A stretch of 64,000 nt of DNA from an uncultured Olsenella sp. (GTDB lineage Bacteria > Actinomycetota > Coriobacteriia > Coriobacteriales > Atopobiaceae), in assembly GCA_900540955.1 (NCBI GenBank), contig UQIF01000009.1:1-64000 (forward strand). The letters are read 5' to 3'. Below the pieces are notes generated by a model. It was not told the DNA's origin and did not search any database. It worked only from the letters and a program-made list of their open reading frames with translations. The position numbers were made by a program, and so were the translations under genes. Below, piece by piece: positions 43,318 through 51,997 of the stretch; positions within the stretch are counted from its first letter, which is position 1, and each line of letters starts with the position of its first letter.

Positions 43318-45414
43318 ATGGCAGACACCAAGGATTTCCTGCTCGAGATCGGCACCGAGGAGATGCCTTCGGCTCCGCTCATCAACGCTTCCAAGCAACT
43401 TCCCAAGCTCATCGTGAAGATGCTCGACGATGCCGGGCTCGCCCACGGCGACGTCCGCGTCGTGTCCTCGCCCCGCCGCCTCGCCGCCATCGTTTCCGGC
43501 GTCGCCTGCGCGACCGAGGCCGTCCACGACGTCAAGCGCGGGCCTAAGGCTCAGATAGCCTTCGACGCCGACGGCAACCCCACCAAGGCCGCCCAGGGAT
43601 TTGCCCGCAAATGCGGCGTCGATGCGTCCGCGCTCACCCGCGGCGTCGCCGAGGACGGCAACGAGTACGTCTTCGCCGAGAAGAACGTGCCCTCCAAGCC
43701 CGCGATGCCCATTCTCTCGGCCCTCGGCCACGACGTCATCGCGGCCATCGAGTGGCCCAACTACCGCTCTCAGCGCTGGGGCTCCGAGCATGAGACGTTC
43801 GTGCGCCCTGTTCGCTGGATCTGCGCGCTCCTTGGCGAGAAGGTCGTTCCGGTCTCCTATGCCGACGTGAAGAGCGGCAACACCACTCGCGGCCACCGTG
43901 TCCTCGCGCCCGGTGAGCACGTCGTTGCCGACCCGTCCCGCTACGAGCGGGTCCTCGAGGATTCCTTCGTCCTCTCTTCCGACCGCCGCGAGAAGGCCAT
44001 CCGCGAGGGCATCGCCGCCATCGAGGCCGAGCGTCCCGGTAGCCACGTTGACACCCCCGCGCGAATCTTCGACGAGGTCGTCAACCTCTGCGAGTGGCCG
44101 ACCGTGCTCGTCGGCAAGTTCGACGAGGAGTTCCTCCGCGTTCCTCAGGAGATCATCTGCGAGTCCATGCTCTCCAACCAGCGTTATTTCCCGATTTTCG
44201 ACGCCGAGGGCAAGCTCACCCGCGAGTTCGTGATCGTGTCCAACGCCGACCCGAAGGTTTCCGACACCGTCGTCGCCGGCAACGAGCGCGTCGTGCGCCC
44301 GCGCCTCGACGACGCCAAGTTCTTCTTCGACGAGGACCTCAAGCGCCCGATGGAGGAGTTCGTCCAGCGTCTTGGAATCGTTACGTTCCAGGAGAAGCTC
44401 GGCACCACGCTCCAGAAGGTTCAGCGTATGGAGAAGCTCGCCGCCGCCGTCGCCCGTGGGGCGGGCGAGGACGAGCAGGGCGTCAAGCTCGCCGTCCGCG
44501 CGGCGCACCTCGCCAAGGCGGACCTCGTGTCACAGGCCGTCGTCGAGTTCACCAACCAGCAAGGCGTCATGGGGGGCTACTACGCCGAGGCCGCGGGCGA
44601 GGCGCCAGAGGTCTGCGCCGCGATTCGCGAGCACTATCGCCCGCGTTTCGCTGGCGATGAGCTCCCCTCCGGAGTCTGCGGCAAGTGCGTCGCCGTTGCC
44701 GACAAACTCGACACCTGCTGCGGCATCTTTGCCATTGACGAGCCCCCGACCGGCTCCTCCGACCCCTATGCCGTCCGTCGCGCCGCGATCGGCATCATCG
44801 CCATGCTGCGCACGCTTCCGTCCGTGAGCCTGAAGAGCCTTATTGCCGAGTCCCTAGCCGCTTATGCCGAGCAGGGTCTCGAGTTCGATCGCGAGGCCGT
44901 GGCCCACAAGGTCGAGCAGTTCTTCGCCGGTCGCCTCAAGTCCATCGCCAAGGACGAGGGCGTCCGACTTGATTCAATTGAGGCCGTGTCCGCCGTCGGC
45001 GTCATCGACCCCGCCGAGTTCATCGCCCGTGCCCGCGCGCTCGACTCCGCCCGTGCCGAGCAGCCCGAGCTCTTCGAGGCCCTTGCGGGCGCTTTCACGC
45101 GCGCCCACAACCTCGCCGACGCCTCGCTGGGGTGCGAGGTCGACACCTCGATCCTCGGCGATTCCGAGCTCGCCCTTCTTTCCGCTTGTGAAGAAGGGGA
45201 GGAGAAGGTGGCCTCCGCGCTCGCTCGGAAGGATTTCGATGCCGCCTGCAGCGCTCTTGCGGCACTCAAAGAGCCCATCGACCGATTCTTCGACGATGTG
45301 CTGGTCATGGACGAGCATGATGATGTAAGGGAGAACCGTCTCCGTCTTCTTAACCGCTTCGCGAACGTTTTCGCCGGCGTAGCTGACGTGAGCGCGCTTT
45401 CCCGCAAGAAGTAA
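43318..45414 (+). CDS. glyS: Glycyl-tRNA synthetase beta subunit
   Basis: The 698-residue tRNA-binding subunit: FLLEIGTEEMPSAPL at the N-terminus, RWGSEHETFVRPVRW, ESMLSNQRYFPIFD, FFFDEDLKRPMEEF, and a C-terminal DALR-type anticodon domain ending FDDVLVMDEHDDVRENRLRL (split). There is no gap after glyQ, so it is probably translationally coupled. The ppsR-like gene follows after 81 bp. Confidence 0.97.
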   Translation: MADTKDFLLEIGTEEMPSAPLINASKQLPKLIVKMLDDAGLAHGDVRVVSSPRRLAAIVSGVACATEAVHDVKRGPKAQIAFDADGNPTKAAQGFARKCGVDASALTRGVAEDGNEYVFAEKNVPSKPAMPILSALGHDVIAAIEWPNYRSQRWGSEHETFVRPVRWICALLGEKVVPVSYADVKSGNTTRGHRVLAPGEHVVADPSRYERVLEDSFVLSSDRREKAIREGIAAIEAERPGSHVDTPARIFDEVVNLCEWPTVLVGKFDEEFLRVPQEIICESMLSNQRYFPIFDAEGKLTREFVIVSNADPKVSDTVVAGNERVVRPRLDDAKFFFDEDLKRPMEEFVQRLGIVTFQEKLGTTLQKVQRMEKLAAAVARGAGEDEQGVKLAVRAAHLAKADLVSQAVVEFTNQQGVMGGYYAEAAGEAPEVCAAIREHYRPRFAGDELPSGVCGKCVAVADKLDTCCGIFAIDEPPTGSSDPYAVRRAAIGIIAMLRTLPSVSLKSLIAESLAAYAEQGLEFDREAVAHKVEQFFAGRLKSIAKDEGVRLDSIEAVSAVGVIDPAEFIARARALDSARAEQPELFEALAGAFTRAHNLADASLGCEVDTSILGDSELALLSACEEGEEKVASALARKDFDAACSALAALKEPIDRFFDDVLVMDEHDDVRENRLRLLNRFANVFAGVADVSALSRKK

Positions 45415-45495
45415 GATTGATTTGTCCGTTCTATGGCCTCGAGGTCTTGGGGTCGGTCCCGATACAACGCGGGACTCATCTATGGGGGTATCACG

Positions 45496-45882
45496 ATGAA
45501 TAAGCTTGACATCGACGACGATCTGTTTAACCACCAGGTCCCGAAGATCTACGTTCTGTCTGACTCTCGCGGCGAGACTGCCAACACGGTCGTTCTTGCT
45601 GCTGCCGCCCAGTTCGGCAAGGAGTCTGTGGAGATCGAGCGCCTTTCTAACGTCGCCGATGTCCAGACCGTTCGCGACTACTTCGACAAGAACTTCGACC
45701 CGGAGCGTCCGACCGCGGTGTTCCACACGTTCGCTGACGGCATCCTGCGCCGCGAGATTCGCCGCGAGCTCGACCGCAGGGGCATCCCCTCGATCGACCT
45801 GCTTGGTCCGGCCGTAACGGTCCTCTCCACGCTCACCGGCGAGGAACCGACCCATGCGGTGGGTGCCACCTTCGGCAAGTAA
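45496..45882 (+). CDS. N-terminal half of a PPDK regulatory protein (DUF299), catalytic half absent
   Basis: A 128-residue protein. It matches only the N-terminal domain of the 270-residue bifunctional kinase/pyrophosphorylase that controls pyruvate phosphate dikinase: VPKIYVLSDSRGETANTVVLA, then SNVADVQTVRDYF, FADGILRREIRREL and SIDLLGPAVTVLSTLTGEEP. The family P-loop (G-S-R-x-x-K-T-P) and everything after are missing. The stop is 12 bp before a terminator stem, so the IS did not cause the loss. The ATG follows GGGGGTATCACG. It lies after glyQS and before ppdK, as in other genomes. Activity is doubtful. Confidence 0.8.
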   Translation: MNKLDIDDDLFNHQVPKIYVLSDSRGETANTVVLAAAAQFGKESVEIERLSNVADVQTVRDYFDKNFDPERPTAVFHTFADGILRREIRRELDRRGIPSIDLLGPAVTVLSTLTGEEPTHAVGATFGK

Positions 45883-45910
45883 GTAGTAAAGCGAAGCCCC
45901 TCCCTGCGAA

Positions 45911-45934
45911 TGAACTGCCTCCCATTTCTTGGAC
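45911..45934 (+). repeat. Left terminal inverted repeat of the IS
   Basis: It begins TGAACTGC and ends CTTGGAC. It pairs with the right repeat at 47340-47363. Confidence 0.9.
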
Positions 45935-45949
45935 ACGAGAAATGGGAGG
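45918..45949 (+). promoter_or_regulatory. Hairpin that hides the orfA ribosome binding site
   Basis: CCTCCCATTTCT (45918-45929) and AGAAATGGGAGG (45938-45949) form a perfect 12-bp stem with an 8-base loop. The 3' arm contains the orfA Shine-Dalgarno GGGAGG, and the 5' arm overlaps the terminal repeat. A transcript entering from outside would fold and block translation. A transcript starting inside the stem would not. Confidence 0.65.
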
Positions 45950-45956
45950 TTTTCTT

Positions 45957-46453
45957 ATGCGCACGGACCTCAGGGTGAAGCACGATATCGAGGCCAGGAA
46001 GGCGGCAATCGAGCTCTTCGAGCGAGGCCACGGCTTCAAGCCGGCGGCGAAGGCGCTGTCGGTCCCGCGCGACACCGTGAGACAACGGCTCTACGTATAC
46101 CGGTCGTTCGGAAGCGAGGCGCTGCTGACCATGGACGGCAAGCAGGCGAGGTACACATACGAGCAGAAGGTTGCCGCGGCCTCGGCCGTGGTCGACGGCG
46201 GGGCGACGAAGGCCGAGGCGATGGCCGAGCTCGGGATCATGTCGAGGGCGCCGCTGGAAAGGTGGTGCCGGCTCTACCGCGATGGCGGGGCCGAGGCGCT
46301 CAGGCCCAAGCCGAGGGGCAGGCCCAAGGGCTCGAGGGCCAAGCCGCGCGGGCTCACCCGCGAGCAGGAGCTCGAGGAGCGCCGCCGAAGGCTCGAGGCC
46401 GAGGTCGCGTACCTAAAAAATTGCGCGCCCTGGTCGAGAGGGACGGGCTCTGA
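45957..46453 (+). pseudogene. IS3-family orfA (helix-turn-helix protein), frame broken at an A6 tract
   Basis: It starts MRTDLRVKHDIEARKAAIELF with a helix-turn-helix (FKPAAKALSVPRDTVRQRL), a second one (TKAEAMAELGIMSRAPLERW), and a C-terminal basic coiled coil (ERRRRLEAEVAYLK). At AAAAAA (46425-46430) the frame runs on without stop. A -1 shift there restores KLRALVERDGL and a stop at 46451-46453. Either one A was lost or the tract is a slippage site. GGGAGG precedes the ATG. Confidence 0.75.
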
Positions 46454-47325
46454 CCAGGGCGAGGGCCGAGGCCGTGAGCGCCCTGCGCGCCTAGGGGCAT
46501 TCCCTGCGCCACCTGCTGGAGTGCTCGGGGCTCAGGAGATCGACCTACTACTACGCCCTCGCTCACCCGGCCGGGCCCACCAGGCCCGAGCTGCGCGGCG
46601 CGGTCGCGGAGATCTTCTCGCGCACCGCGAACGGCCGCGGCCACAGGCAGGTGGCCATGTGCCCGCGCGCCGAGCCGGGCGAGAGGATCGCCGACAAGAC
46701 CGTGCCCAAGATGATGCGGGAGATGGGGGTCCGCTGCGGGATACGCCGCGAGACCGACTACCACCGCTACAACTCCTACAGGGGCGTCGTCGGCGAGACC
46801 TTCGGGAACGCCATGGGGCGCGACTTCTCCGCCGGCGCGCCGTGGCGGAAGATGGGCACCGACGTCACCGAGTTCAAGCAGCCCTGGGGCAAGGCCTACT
46901 TCGCGCCGGTGTACGACTTCGGCAGCAAGGAGATCGTGGCGTGGTCCTCATCGACGAGCCCCAACATGGATCAGCAGGAGCCCCTGCTCGACCGGCTGCT
47001 GGAGAGGATGCCCGGGGGCGCGAGGCCGGTCCTGCACAGCGACATGGGCTGGCAGTACCAGCATCCCCGCTGGACGCAGAGGCTGAGGGCGGCCGGGATC
47101 GTCCAGAGCATGTCGAGGAAGGGGAACTGCATCGACAACGGCGCCACCGAGCAGGTCTTCGGGCACATCAAGGGCGAGTTCTTCCGGGGAAGGACGTGGC
47201 CCGACTTCGAGTCCTTCAAGGCGGACCTCGACGCCTATGTCGTCCATTGGAACACGAGGAGGCGCCAGGTTAAACTGAAGGGGCTGACCCCGGAGGAGTT
47301 CCGGAGCCAGTCCCTTGCGGCGTAG
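46450..47325 (+). pseudogene. IS3-family orfB transposase with an in-frame stop
   Basis: The frame begins TRARAEAVSALRA, meets TAG at 46492-46494, then continues GHSLRHLLECSGLRRSTYYY to the end. The DDE core remains: GTDVTEF (first Asp), VLHSDMGWQYQHP (second Asp), NGATEQVFGHIKGEF (Glu). The terminal FRSQSLAA is intact. A shorter product from ATG 46651 would lack the N-terminal part. The nonsense codon probably inactivates it, unless it is supplied in trans. Confidence 0.8.
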
Positions 47326-47539
47326 TCTGTATTTAGGCCGTCCAAGTTTTGGGGCGCAGTTCAGAAGCGCAGAGAGGGGCTTTTCCTTTAACCAAAGTTG
47401 ACGAAATCCAAAAATCGTTCCCATCGTAACTCACAATGGTGGATTTCAAGCGCGGGGGCCCTAAATTCCCCTTTTTGCTGCCGCTCACCCGGAACACACT
47501 ACCGAATATCAAATAAAGCGCAGCGTAAGTGCGGTGCGT

Positions 47540-47548
47540 TGCTAGTAT
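47540..47548 (+). promoter_or_regulatory. Putative extended -10 promoter of ppdK
   Basis: TGCTAGTAT (TG 47540-47541, TAGTAT 47543-47548) lies about 100 bases upstream of the ppdK ATG. No consensus -35 is seen. The rest of the 287-bp spacer downstream of the IS shows no gene. Confidence 0.35.
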
Positions 47549-47650
47549 GACGGAGTCACGCGGGGTTGCAAGGGCCCTGCAAGGCGTTTGTAGTAAGTGC
47601 GCCCGGGCGCCGTGCCTGGACGTCGAGCAATCAAGAAGCAAGGGGTTAGC

Positions 47651-50407
47651 ATGGCTGAAAAGCACGTGTACCGTTTTGGCGCCGGCATCGACGGCGTTAA
47701 CGCCACTGAGCCCGCCGGCGAGACCGTCGAGCAGGCTAAGTGGATCGTCGGCGGCAAGGGCGCGAACCTCGCCGAGATGGCCAAGATCGGCCTTCCCGTC
47801 CCTCCGGGATTCTCCATCACTTGCCAGACCTGCGTCAAGTACGCCAATTCCGGCAACCAGTGGGAGGACGGCGTTCTCGACGAGATCGACGCCGCCCGCG
47901 AGAACCTCGAGCAGCGCATGGGCAAGAAGCTCGGCGACGCCGAGGACCCGCTGCTCGTCTCCGTCCGCTCCGGCGCCCCGTTCTCGATGCCCGGCATGAT
48001 GGACACCGTCCTTAACCTTGGCCTTAACGACGTTTCCGTCAAGGGTCTCATCGCCCAGACCGGCAACGAGCGCTTCGCCTACGACTCCTACCGCCGCTTC
48101 GTCCAGATGTTCTCCAACGTCGTTATGGGCATCGACGGCGACCTGTTTGAGGACGCCATCAACGAGAAGAAGGCCGAGAAGGGCGTTAAGCTCGACACCG
48201 AGCTCGACGCCAACGACCTCAAGGACCTCGTCGAGACCTTCAAGAACATCTTCGCGGTCAACGTCGACTCCCAGGCTCACCCCGAGGTCGCCCCCGATGG
48301 GCACGCCGCCTTCCCTCAGGATCCGCAGCTGCAGCTCCGCCTCGCCATCGAGGCCGTCTTTGGTTCTTGGATGAACGAGCGCGCCATCATCTACCGCAAG
48401 CAGAACAAGATCTCCGACGACCTCGGCACCGCCGTCAATGTCCAGGTCATGGTCTTCGGCAACAAGGGCGATACCTCCGCCACCGGCGTCGCTTTCACGC
48501 GCAACCCCGCCGACGGCACCAAGGAGTTCTACGGCGACTTCCTGGTCAACGCCCAGGGCGAGGACGTCGTGGCCGGTATTCGCAACACCGAGCCTATCGC
48601 CGACCTCAAGAAGCTCCCTGGCCTCGAGGAGGCCGGCCAGCAGCTCGACGACATCTTCGTCAAGCTCGAGGAGCACTACCACGACATGATGGACATCGAG
48701 TTCACCATCGAGCAGGGCAAGCTCTGGATGCTCCAGACCCGCGTGGGCAAGCGCACCGCCATGGCCGCGCTCGCCATCGCCATGCAGTTCGAGGCCGAGG
48801 GCGCCATCACCAAGGAGCAGGCCGTCATGCGCGTCGCTCCCGAGCAGCTTGACCAGCTTCTTCACCCGCAGTTCGACCCGAAGGCCGACTTCAAGGTCCT
48901 TACCAAGGGCATGAACGCCTCTCCGGGCGCCGCCGTGGGCCAGGTCGTCTTCTCTGCCGACGCCGCCGTTCACTGCGCCAACAAGGATCAGCCCTGCATC
49001 CTTGTCCGCTGGGAGACCACCCCGGACGACCTCAAGGGCATGGTAGCCGCTGAGGGCATCCTCACCTCGCACGGCGGCAAGACGAGCCACGCCGCCGTCA
49101 TCGCTCGCGGCATGGGCGCCCCCTGCGTCTGCGGCGCTGAGGCCCTGAAGATCGACGCCAAGGCAAAGGAGGTCGTCGTCTCCGGCACCGACGTGGTGCT
49201 CCACGAGGGCGACATCATCTCCATAAACGGCACTACCGGCGACGTCATCCTGGGCGCCGTGCCCCTGGTGCGCCCCGAGCTCACCGGCGACCTCGAGACC
49301 ATCCTCGAGTGGGCCGACGCCATCCGCTCCGACGCTTCCCGCGGCCGCAACATCGGTGTCCGCGCCAACGCCGACAACCCCGAGGACGCGAAGCTCTCCC
49401 GCGACTTCGGCGCTGAGGGCATCGGCCTCGACCGCACCGAGCACATGTTCCTGGGCGACCGCAAGGAGATCATCCAGTCCTTCATCCTCGCCGAGCGCAC
49501 CGGAGCCAAGCAGCAGGCGCTGGGCCAGCTCCTCAAGGTTCAGACCGACGACTTCCTCGGCATGTTCGAGGCCATGGACGGCAAGACCGTCATCGTCCGC
49601 CTGCTCGATCCGCCTCTGCACGAGTTCCTGGACAGCCCGCGTGAGGCCGCCGTCGAGCTTGCCCACGCCGAGGCTCGTGGCGAGTCCGATATTCAGCTCA
49701 AGGCCCGCCGCGACATGCTTACGCGCCTCGACTCCTTCCAGGAGGCAAACCCCATGCTCGGCCTGCGCGGCTGCCGACTTGGCATCGTGTACCCCGAGCT
49801 GACCGAGATGCAGGTTCGCGCCATCGCCGGCGCTGCCGCCCACCTCAAGAAGCGCGGCCTCAACCCCAAGCCCGAGATTATGGTCCCGCTCGTCTCCACG
49901 GTCGAGGAGCTCAAGTGCGTCCGTGAGCAGATCGAGAAGGTCATCCAGTCCGTCTCCGAGCAGACCGGCGTCGACCTCTCCATCCCCATCGGCTGCATGA
50001 TCGAGATCCCGCGCGCTGCGGTGACCGCCGACGAGATCGGCCAGTACGCTGACTTCTTCTCCTTCGGCACCAACGACCTGACCCAGATGGGCTTCGGCTT
50101 CTCGCGCGACGATGTCGAGAGCGCCTTCATCCCGCAGTACCTCTCCAAGAAGATTCTTAAGTCCAACCCGTTCGAGACGCTCGATCCCGGCATCGCCAAG
50201 CTCGTCAAGCTCGGCGTCGAGGGCGGCCACGAGGCCAACGACAAGATTATCTGCGGCGTCTGCGGCGAGACCGGCGGCGATCCGGATTCCATCCAGATGT
50301 ACTATGACCTCGGCCTTGACTATGTTTCCTGCTCGCCGTTCCGCGTGCCCATCGCGCGCCTCGCTGCGGCCCAGGCGAAGATCAAGTCCAACGGCGGAGC
50401 TCGCTAA
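47651..50407 (+). CDS. ppdK: Pyruvate, phosphate dikinase
   Basis: It interconverts pyruvate + ATP + Pi with PEP + AMP + PPi. It has 918 residues. The N-terminal ATP-grasp part has GGKGANLAEMAKIGLPVPPGF and VSVRSGAPFSMPGMMDTVLN (split). The swivelling domain has GGKTSHAAVIARGMG with catalytic His480 and the regulatory Thr478 next to it. The C-terminal PEP/pyruvate barrel has RLLDPPLHEFL, GCRLGIVYPELTEMQ and FFSFGTNDLTQMGFGFSRDD. The ATG (MAEKHVYRFG) follows AGGGG. Its usual regulator, encoded upstream, lacks the catalytic half. Confidence 0.97.
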   Translation: MAEKHVYRFGAGIDGVNATEPAGETVEQAKWIVGGKGANLAEMAKIGLPVPPGFSITCQTCVKYANSGNQWEDGVLDEIDAARENLEQRMGKKLGDAEDPLLVSVRSGAPFSMPGMMDTVLNLGLNDVSVKGLIAQTGNERFAYDSYRRFVQMFSNVVMGIDGDLFEDAINEKKAEKGVKLDTELDANDLKDLVETFKNIFAVNVDSQAHPEVAPDGHAAFPQDPQLQLRLAIEAVFGSWMNERAIIYRKQNKISDDLGTAVNVQVMVFGNKGDTSATGVAFTRNPADGTKEFYGDFLVNAQGEDVVAGIRNTEPIADLKKLPGLEEAGQQLDDIFVKLEEHYHDMMDIEFTIEQGKLWMLQTRVGKRTAMAALAIAMQFEAEGAITKEQAVMRVAPEQLDQLLHPQFDPKADFKVLTKGMNASPGAAVGQVVFSADAAVHCANKDQPCILVRWETTPDDLKGMVAAEGILTSHGGKTSHAAVIARGMGAPCVCGAEALKIDAKAKEVVVSGTDVVLHEGDIISINGTTGDVILGAVPLVRPELTGDLETILEWADAIRSDASRGRNIGVRANADNPEDAKLSRDFGAEGIGLDRTEHMFLGDRKEIIQSFILAERTGAKQQALGQLLKVQTDDFLGMFEAMDGKTVIVRLLDPPLHEFLDSPREAAVELAHAEARGESDIQLKARRDMLTRLDSFQEANPMLGLRGCRLGIVYPELTEMQVRAIAGAAAHLKKRGLNPKPEIMVPLVSTVEELKCVREQIEKVIQSVSEQTGVDLSIPIGCMIEIPRAAVTADEIGQYADFFSFGTNDLTQMGFGFSRDDVESAFIPQYLSKKILKSNPFETLDPGIAKLVKLGVEGGHEANDKIICGVCGETGGDPDSIQMYYDLGLDYVSCSPFRVPIARLAAAQAKIKSNGGAR

Positions 50408-50443
50408 TTCGAGTAAGTTGACTTAGCGTTGTTTTCCGAAGGG

Positions 50444-50478
50444 GAGGGGAGCCTCAGGGTTCCCCTCCTTTGTTTGTG
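50444..50478 (+). terminator. Terminator of ppdK
   Basis: GAGGGGA and TCCCCTC form a stem with an 11-base loop, followed by CTTTGTTTGT. Confidence 0.8.
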
Positions 50479-50524
50479 CGAGCATTGTGATTGCCGCATT
50501 TGAGCGAAATAATGAAGGAGATCC

Positions 50525-51523
50525 ATGGGCGTAAAGAAGGGCTCAGGGGCCGGCACGTATCTGATGCTCGCCCTCTCTGTTATCTTTGTTGCAGCATGCG
50601 GGGCGGTGTTCTGGCTCGCCTCGACGGGCAAGCTCTCTTCCCTTCTTTCCGGCATCGGCCCTTCCGCCTCGATTGAATCTCCCGCTTCCGACGACTTTAG
50701 CGTGAAGGCGTTTTCCGATTACTCATGGGACGAACTATCCGAGATCGCGCAGCGGATCTCGGCGGCACCCGACAACCAATCCGGGCTCGAGGTGGCGCGC
50801 CGGTTCGGCATCATCGGCGATGACGGCAAAATCTCAGATTGCGTACGCGCCGTCCAGCTGTCCGATGGGCAGGTCGCCACGTGCCGCGTGGTCGGTGTCC
50901 GAGCCGACGACCTCGCGGACGGGTCCGGCAAGGCCGGGCTTACGTTCATGATGTCCTCTTTGGCCCAAAGGCCCATGAACGACGCTGCAACGAACGTCGG
51001 GGGTTGGGGTTCGAGCGGCTTGCGGTCTTGGCTCGACGCCGAGGGTATGGCGCTTCTTCCGTCCGACCTTGCGGAGAGCATCAAACCAGTTTCCAAATTG
51101 ACGAACAACGCCGGTGTGGTCATCAACGGGTTCGACATCGTCTCGTCGACCTCTGACAGGCTGTGGCTCTTCTCGTCGTCGGAGGTCTTCGGCGAACTCT
51201 CGTGGTTTGCTCGCGAGTTCGGGACCAAGCCAATTCCGAATACGGTCTACACCGATTTCGCGCCTTACGATCGGCTCATCTCTTCCGAGGGCCCTCAATA
51301 TGCCTATTTCTCCGACAACGGGGTTGCCGACCTCTCTGGTTATGGGGTTTTGCCGGGTGCGCTCGGCCAGACGTCTGAAAACTGGTGGATGCGGACTCCG
51401 TACCCCGTCAGCTTTGCCGGCATCGACGAGTCTTGTTTCTATCAGGTCATGGCGAGCGGGTACCCCTCAACGGTCCTGTCTTCCGACCAGCAGAACGGCG
51501 TTGTCGCTGGATTTTGCCTTTAG
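50525..51523 (+). CDS. Exported or membrane-anchored DUF6273-like protein
   Basis: A 332-residue protein. The N-terminus MGVKKGSGAG plus a hydrophobic stretch (12-33) is a membrane anchor or signal. VAAC at 22-25 fits a lipobox, but hydrophobic residues continue after it, so lipidation is uncertain. The outer part resembles DUF6273: GWGSSGLRSWLD, DRLWLFSSSEVFGE, SEGPQYAYFSDNG and ENWWMRTPYPVSFAG. Such domains occur in surface proteins of gut Gram-positives; no biochemical role is known. It is monocistronic between ppdK and rplS and less GC-rich than its neighbours by eye, which may mean acquisition. Confidence 0.65.
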   Translation: MGVKKGSGAGTYLMLALSVIFVAACGAVFWLASTGKLSSLLSGIGPSASIESPASDDFSVKAFSDYSWDELSEIAQRISAAPDNQSGLEVARRFGIIGDDGKISDCVRAVQLSDGQVATCRVVGVRADDLADGSGKAGLTFMMSSLAQRPMNDAATNVGGWGSSGLRSWLDAEGMALLPSDLAESIKPVSKLTNNAGVVINGFDIVSSTSDRLWLFSSSEVFGELSWFAREFGTKPIPNTVYTDFAPYDRLISSEGPQYAYFSDNGVADLSGYGVLPGALGQTSENWWMRTPYPVSFAGIDESCFYQVMASGYPSTVLSSDQQNGVVAGFCL

Positions 51524-51535
51524 TTATGAATTTTC

Positions 51536-51564
51536 TTGATGCGAAGGCCAAGCTCGGCTATAGT
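51536..51564 (+). promoter_or_regulatory. rplS promoter
   Basis: TTGATG (51536-51541), a 17-base spacer and TATAGT (51559-51564) lie 68 bases before the rplS start. This is the best promoter match in the window. Confidence 0.7.
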
Positions 51565-51632
51565 TTCTCCTTGTGTGTAAGCCTATGTGTCGTTCGCAGG
51601 TCGCGTCGGCACCTCTAGAGACGAGGAAAACT

Positions 51633-51974
51633 ATGGACTACATCCGCGCTATCGAGCGTCAGCAGATCCGCGAGGACATTCCCGCGGTTAAGGTTGGCGA
51701 CAACGTCAAGGTTCACTATCGCATCATCGAGGGCGATCGCCAGCGTGAGCAGATCTTCCAGGGCGACGTCATCCGCATGAGCGGCGAGGGCGCCCGCGAG
51801 ACCTTCACCGTCCGCAAGATCTCCTTCGGCTGCGGCGTCGAGCGTACCTTCCCGCTTCACAGCCCGAAGATCGCCAAGCTTGAGGTTGTCCGCCACGGTG
51901 CCGTCCGTCGCGCCAAGCTCTACTATCTCCGTGATCGCGTCGGCAAGGCCGCCCGCATCCCCGAGAAGCGCTAG
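51633..51974 (+). CDS. rplS: 50S ribosomal protein L19
   Basis: A 113-residue protein at the 30S-50S interface: DIPAVKVGDNVKVHYRIIEGDRQREQIFQG (split), VRKISFGCGVERTFPLHSPKI and RRAKLYYLRDRVGKAARI. The ATG (MDYIRAIERQ) has GAGGAAAA upstream. An earlier in-frame start adds 20 unrelated residues. It is monocistronic, with its own promoter and terminator. Confidence 0.98.
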   Translation: MDYIRAIERQQIREDIPAVKVGDNVKVHYRIIEGDRQREQIFQGDVIRMSGEGARETFTVRKISFGCGVERTFPLHSPKIAKLEVVRHGAVRRAKLYYLRDRVGKAARIPEKR

Positions 51975-51997
51975 TTTCTGGTTTGAACCGTTTATGG

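Larger units (their letters stand above)
45911..47363 (+). mobile_element. IS3-family insertion sequence, 1,453 bp, decayed
   Basis: The ends are TGAACTGC...CTTGGAC (45911-45934) and its inverted partner (47340-47363), matching at 19 of 24 positions and beginning TG / ending CA. GAA at 45908-45910 and 47364-47366 is a 3-bp target duplication, as expected for IS3. It holds an orfA with a helix-turn-helix and an orfB with a DDE integrase core, both broken in the reading frame. The long orfA is of the IS150 type. The intact ends and duplication suggest fairly recent arrival. Confidence 0.93.
45894..47389 (+). terminator. Terminator split by the insertion sequence
   Basis: The left arm AAGCCCCTCCCTGCG (45894-45908) and right arm CGCAGAGAGGGGCTT (47368-47382, then TTCCTTT) form a 15-bp stem with one mismatch and a 3-base loop once the element and one GAA copy are removed. 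As it stands the two halves are 1.46 kb apart. Confidence 0.8.

Noticed and set aside
42349..44508. 719-codon minus-strand open frame opposite glyQS
   Set aside because: Shadow of two certain genes on the plus strand, no motif or ribosome binding site.
45496..45910. ppsR disrupted by the IS insertion
   Set aside because: The stop codon and a terminator arm precede the insertion point, and the sequence after the IS holds no remaining ppsR coding region.
45957..47273. Single long protein through the whole IS in the orfA frame
   Set aside because: After the A6 tract the translation is Arg/Ala/Gly-rich and unlike any transposase; the DDE motifs lie in another frame.
47333..50230. 965-codon minus-strand open frame opposite ppdK
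   Set aside because: Repetitive Leu/Val/Asp/Gly translation typical of a codon-bias shadow; the plus strand has all PPDK motifs.
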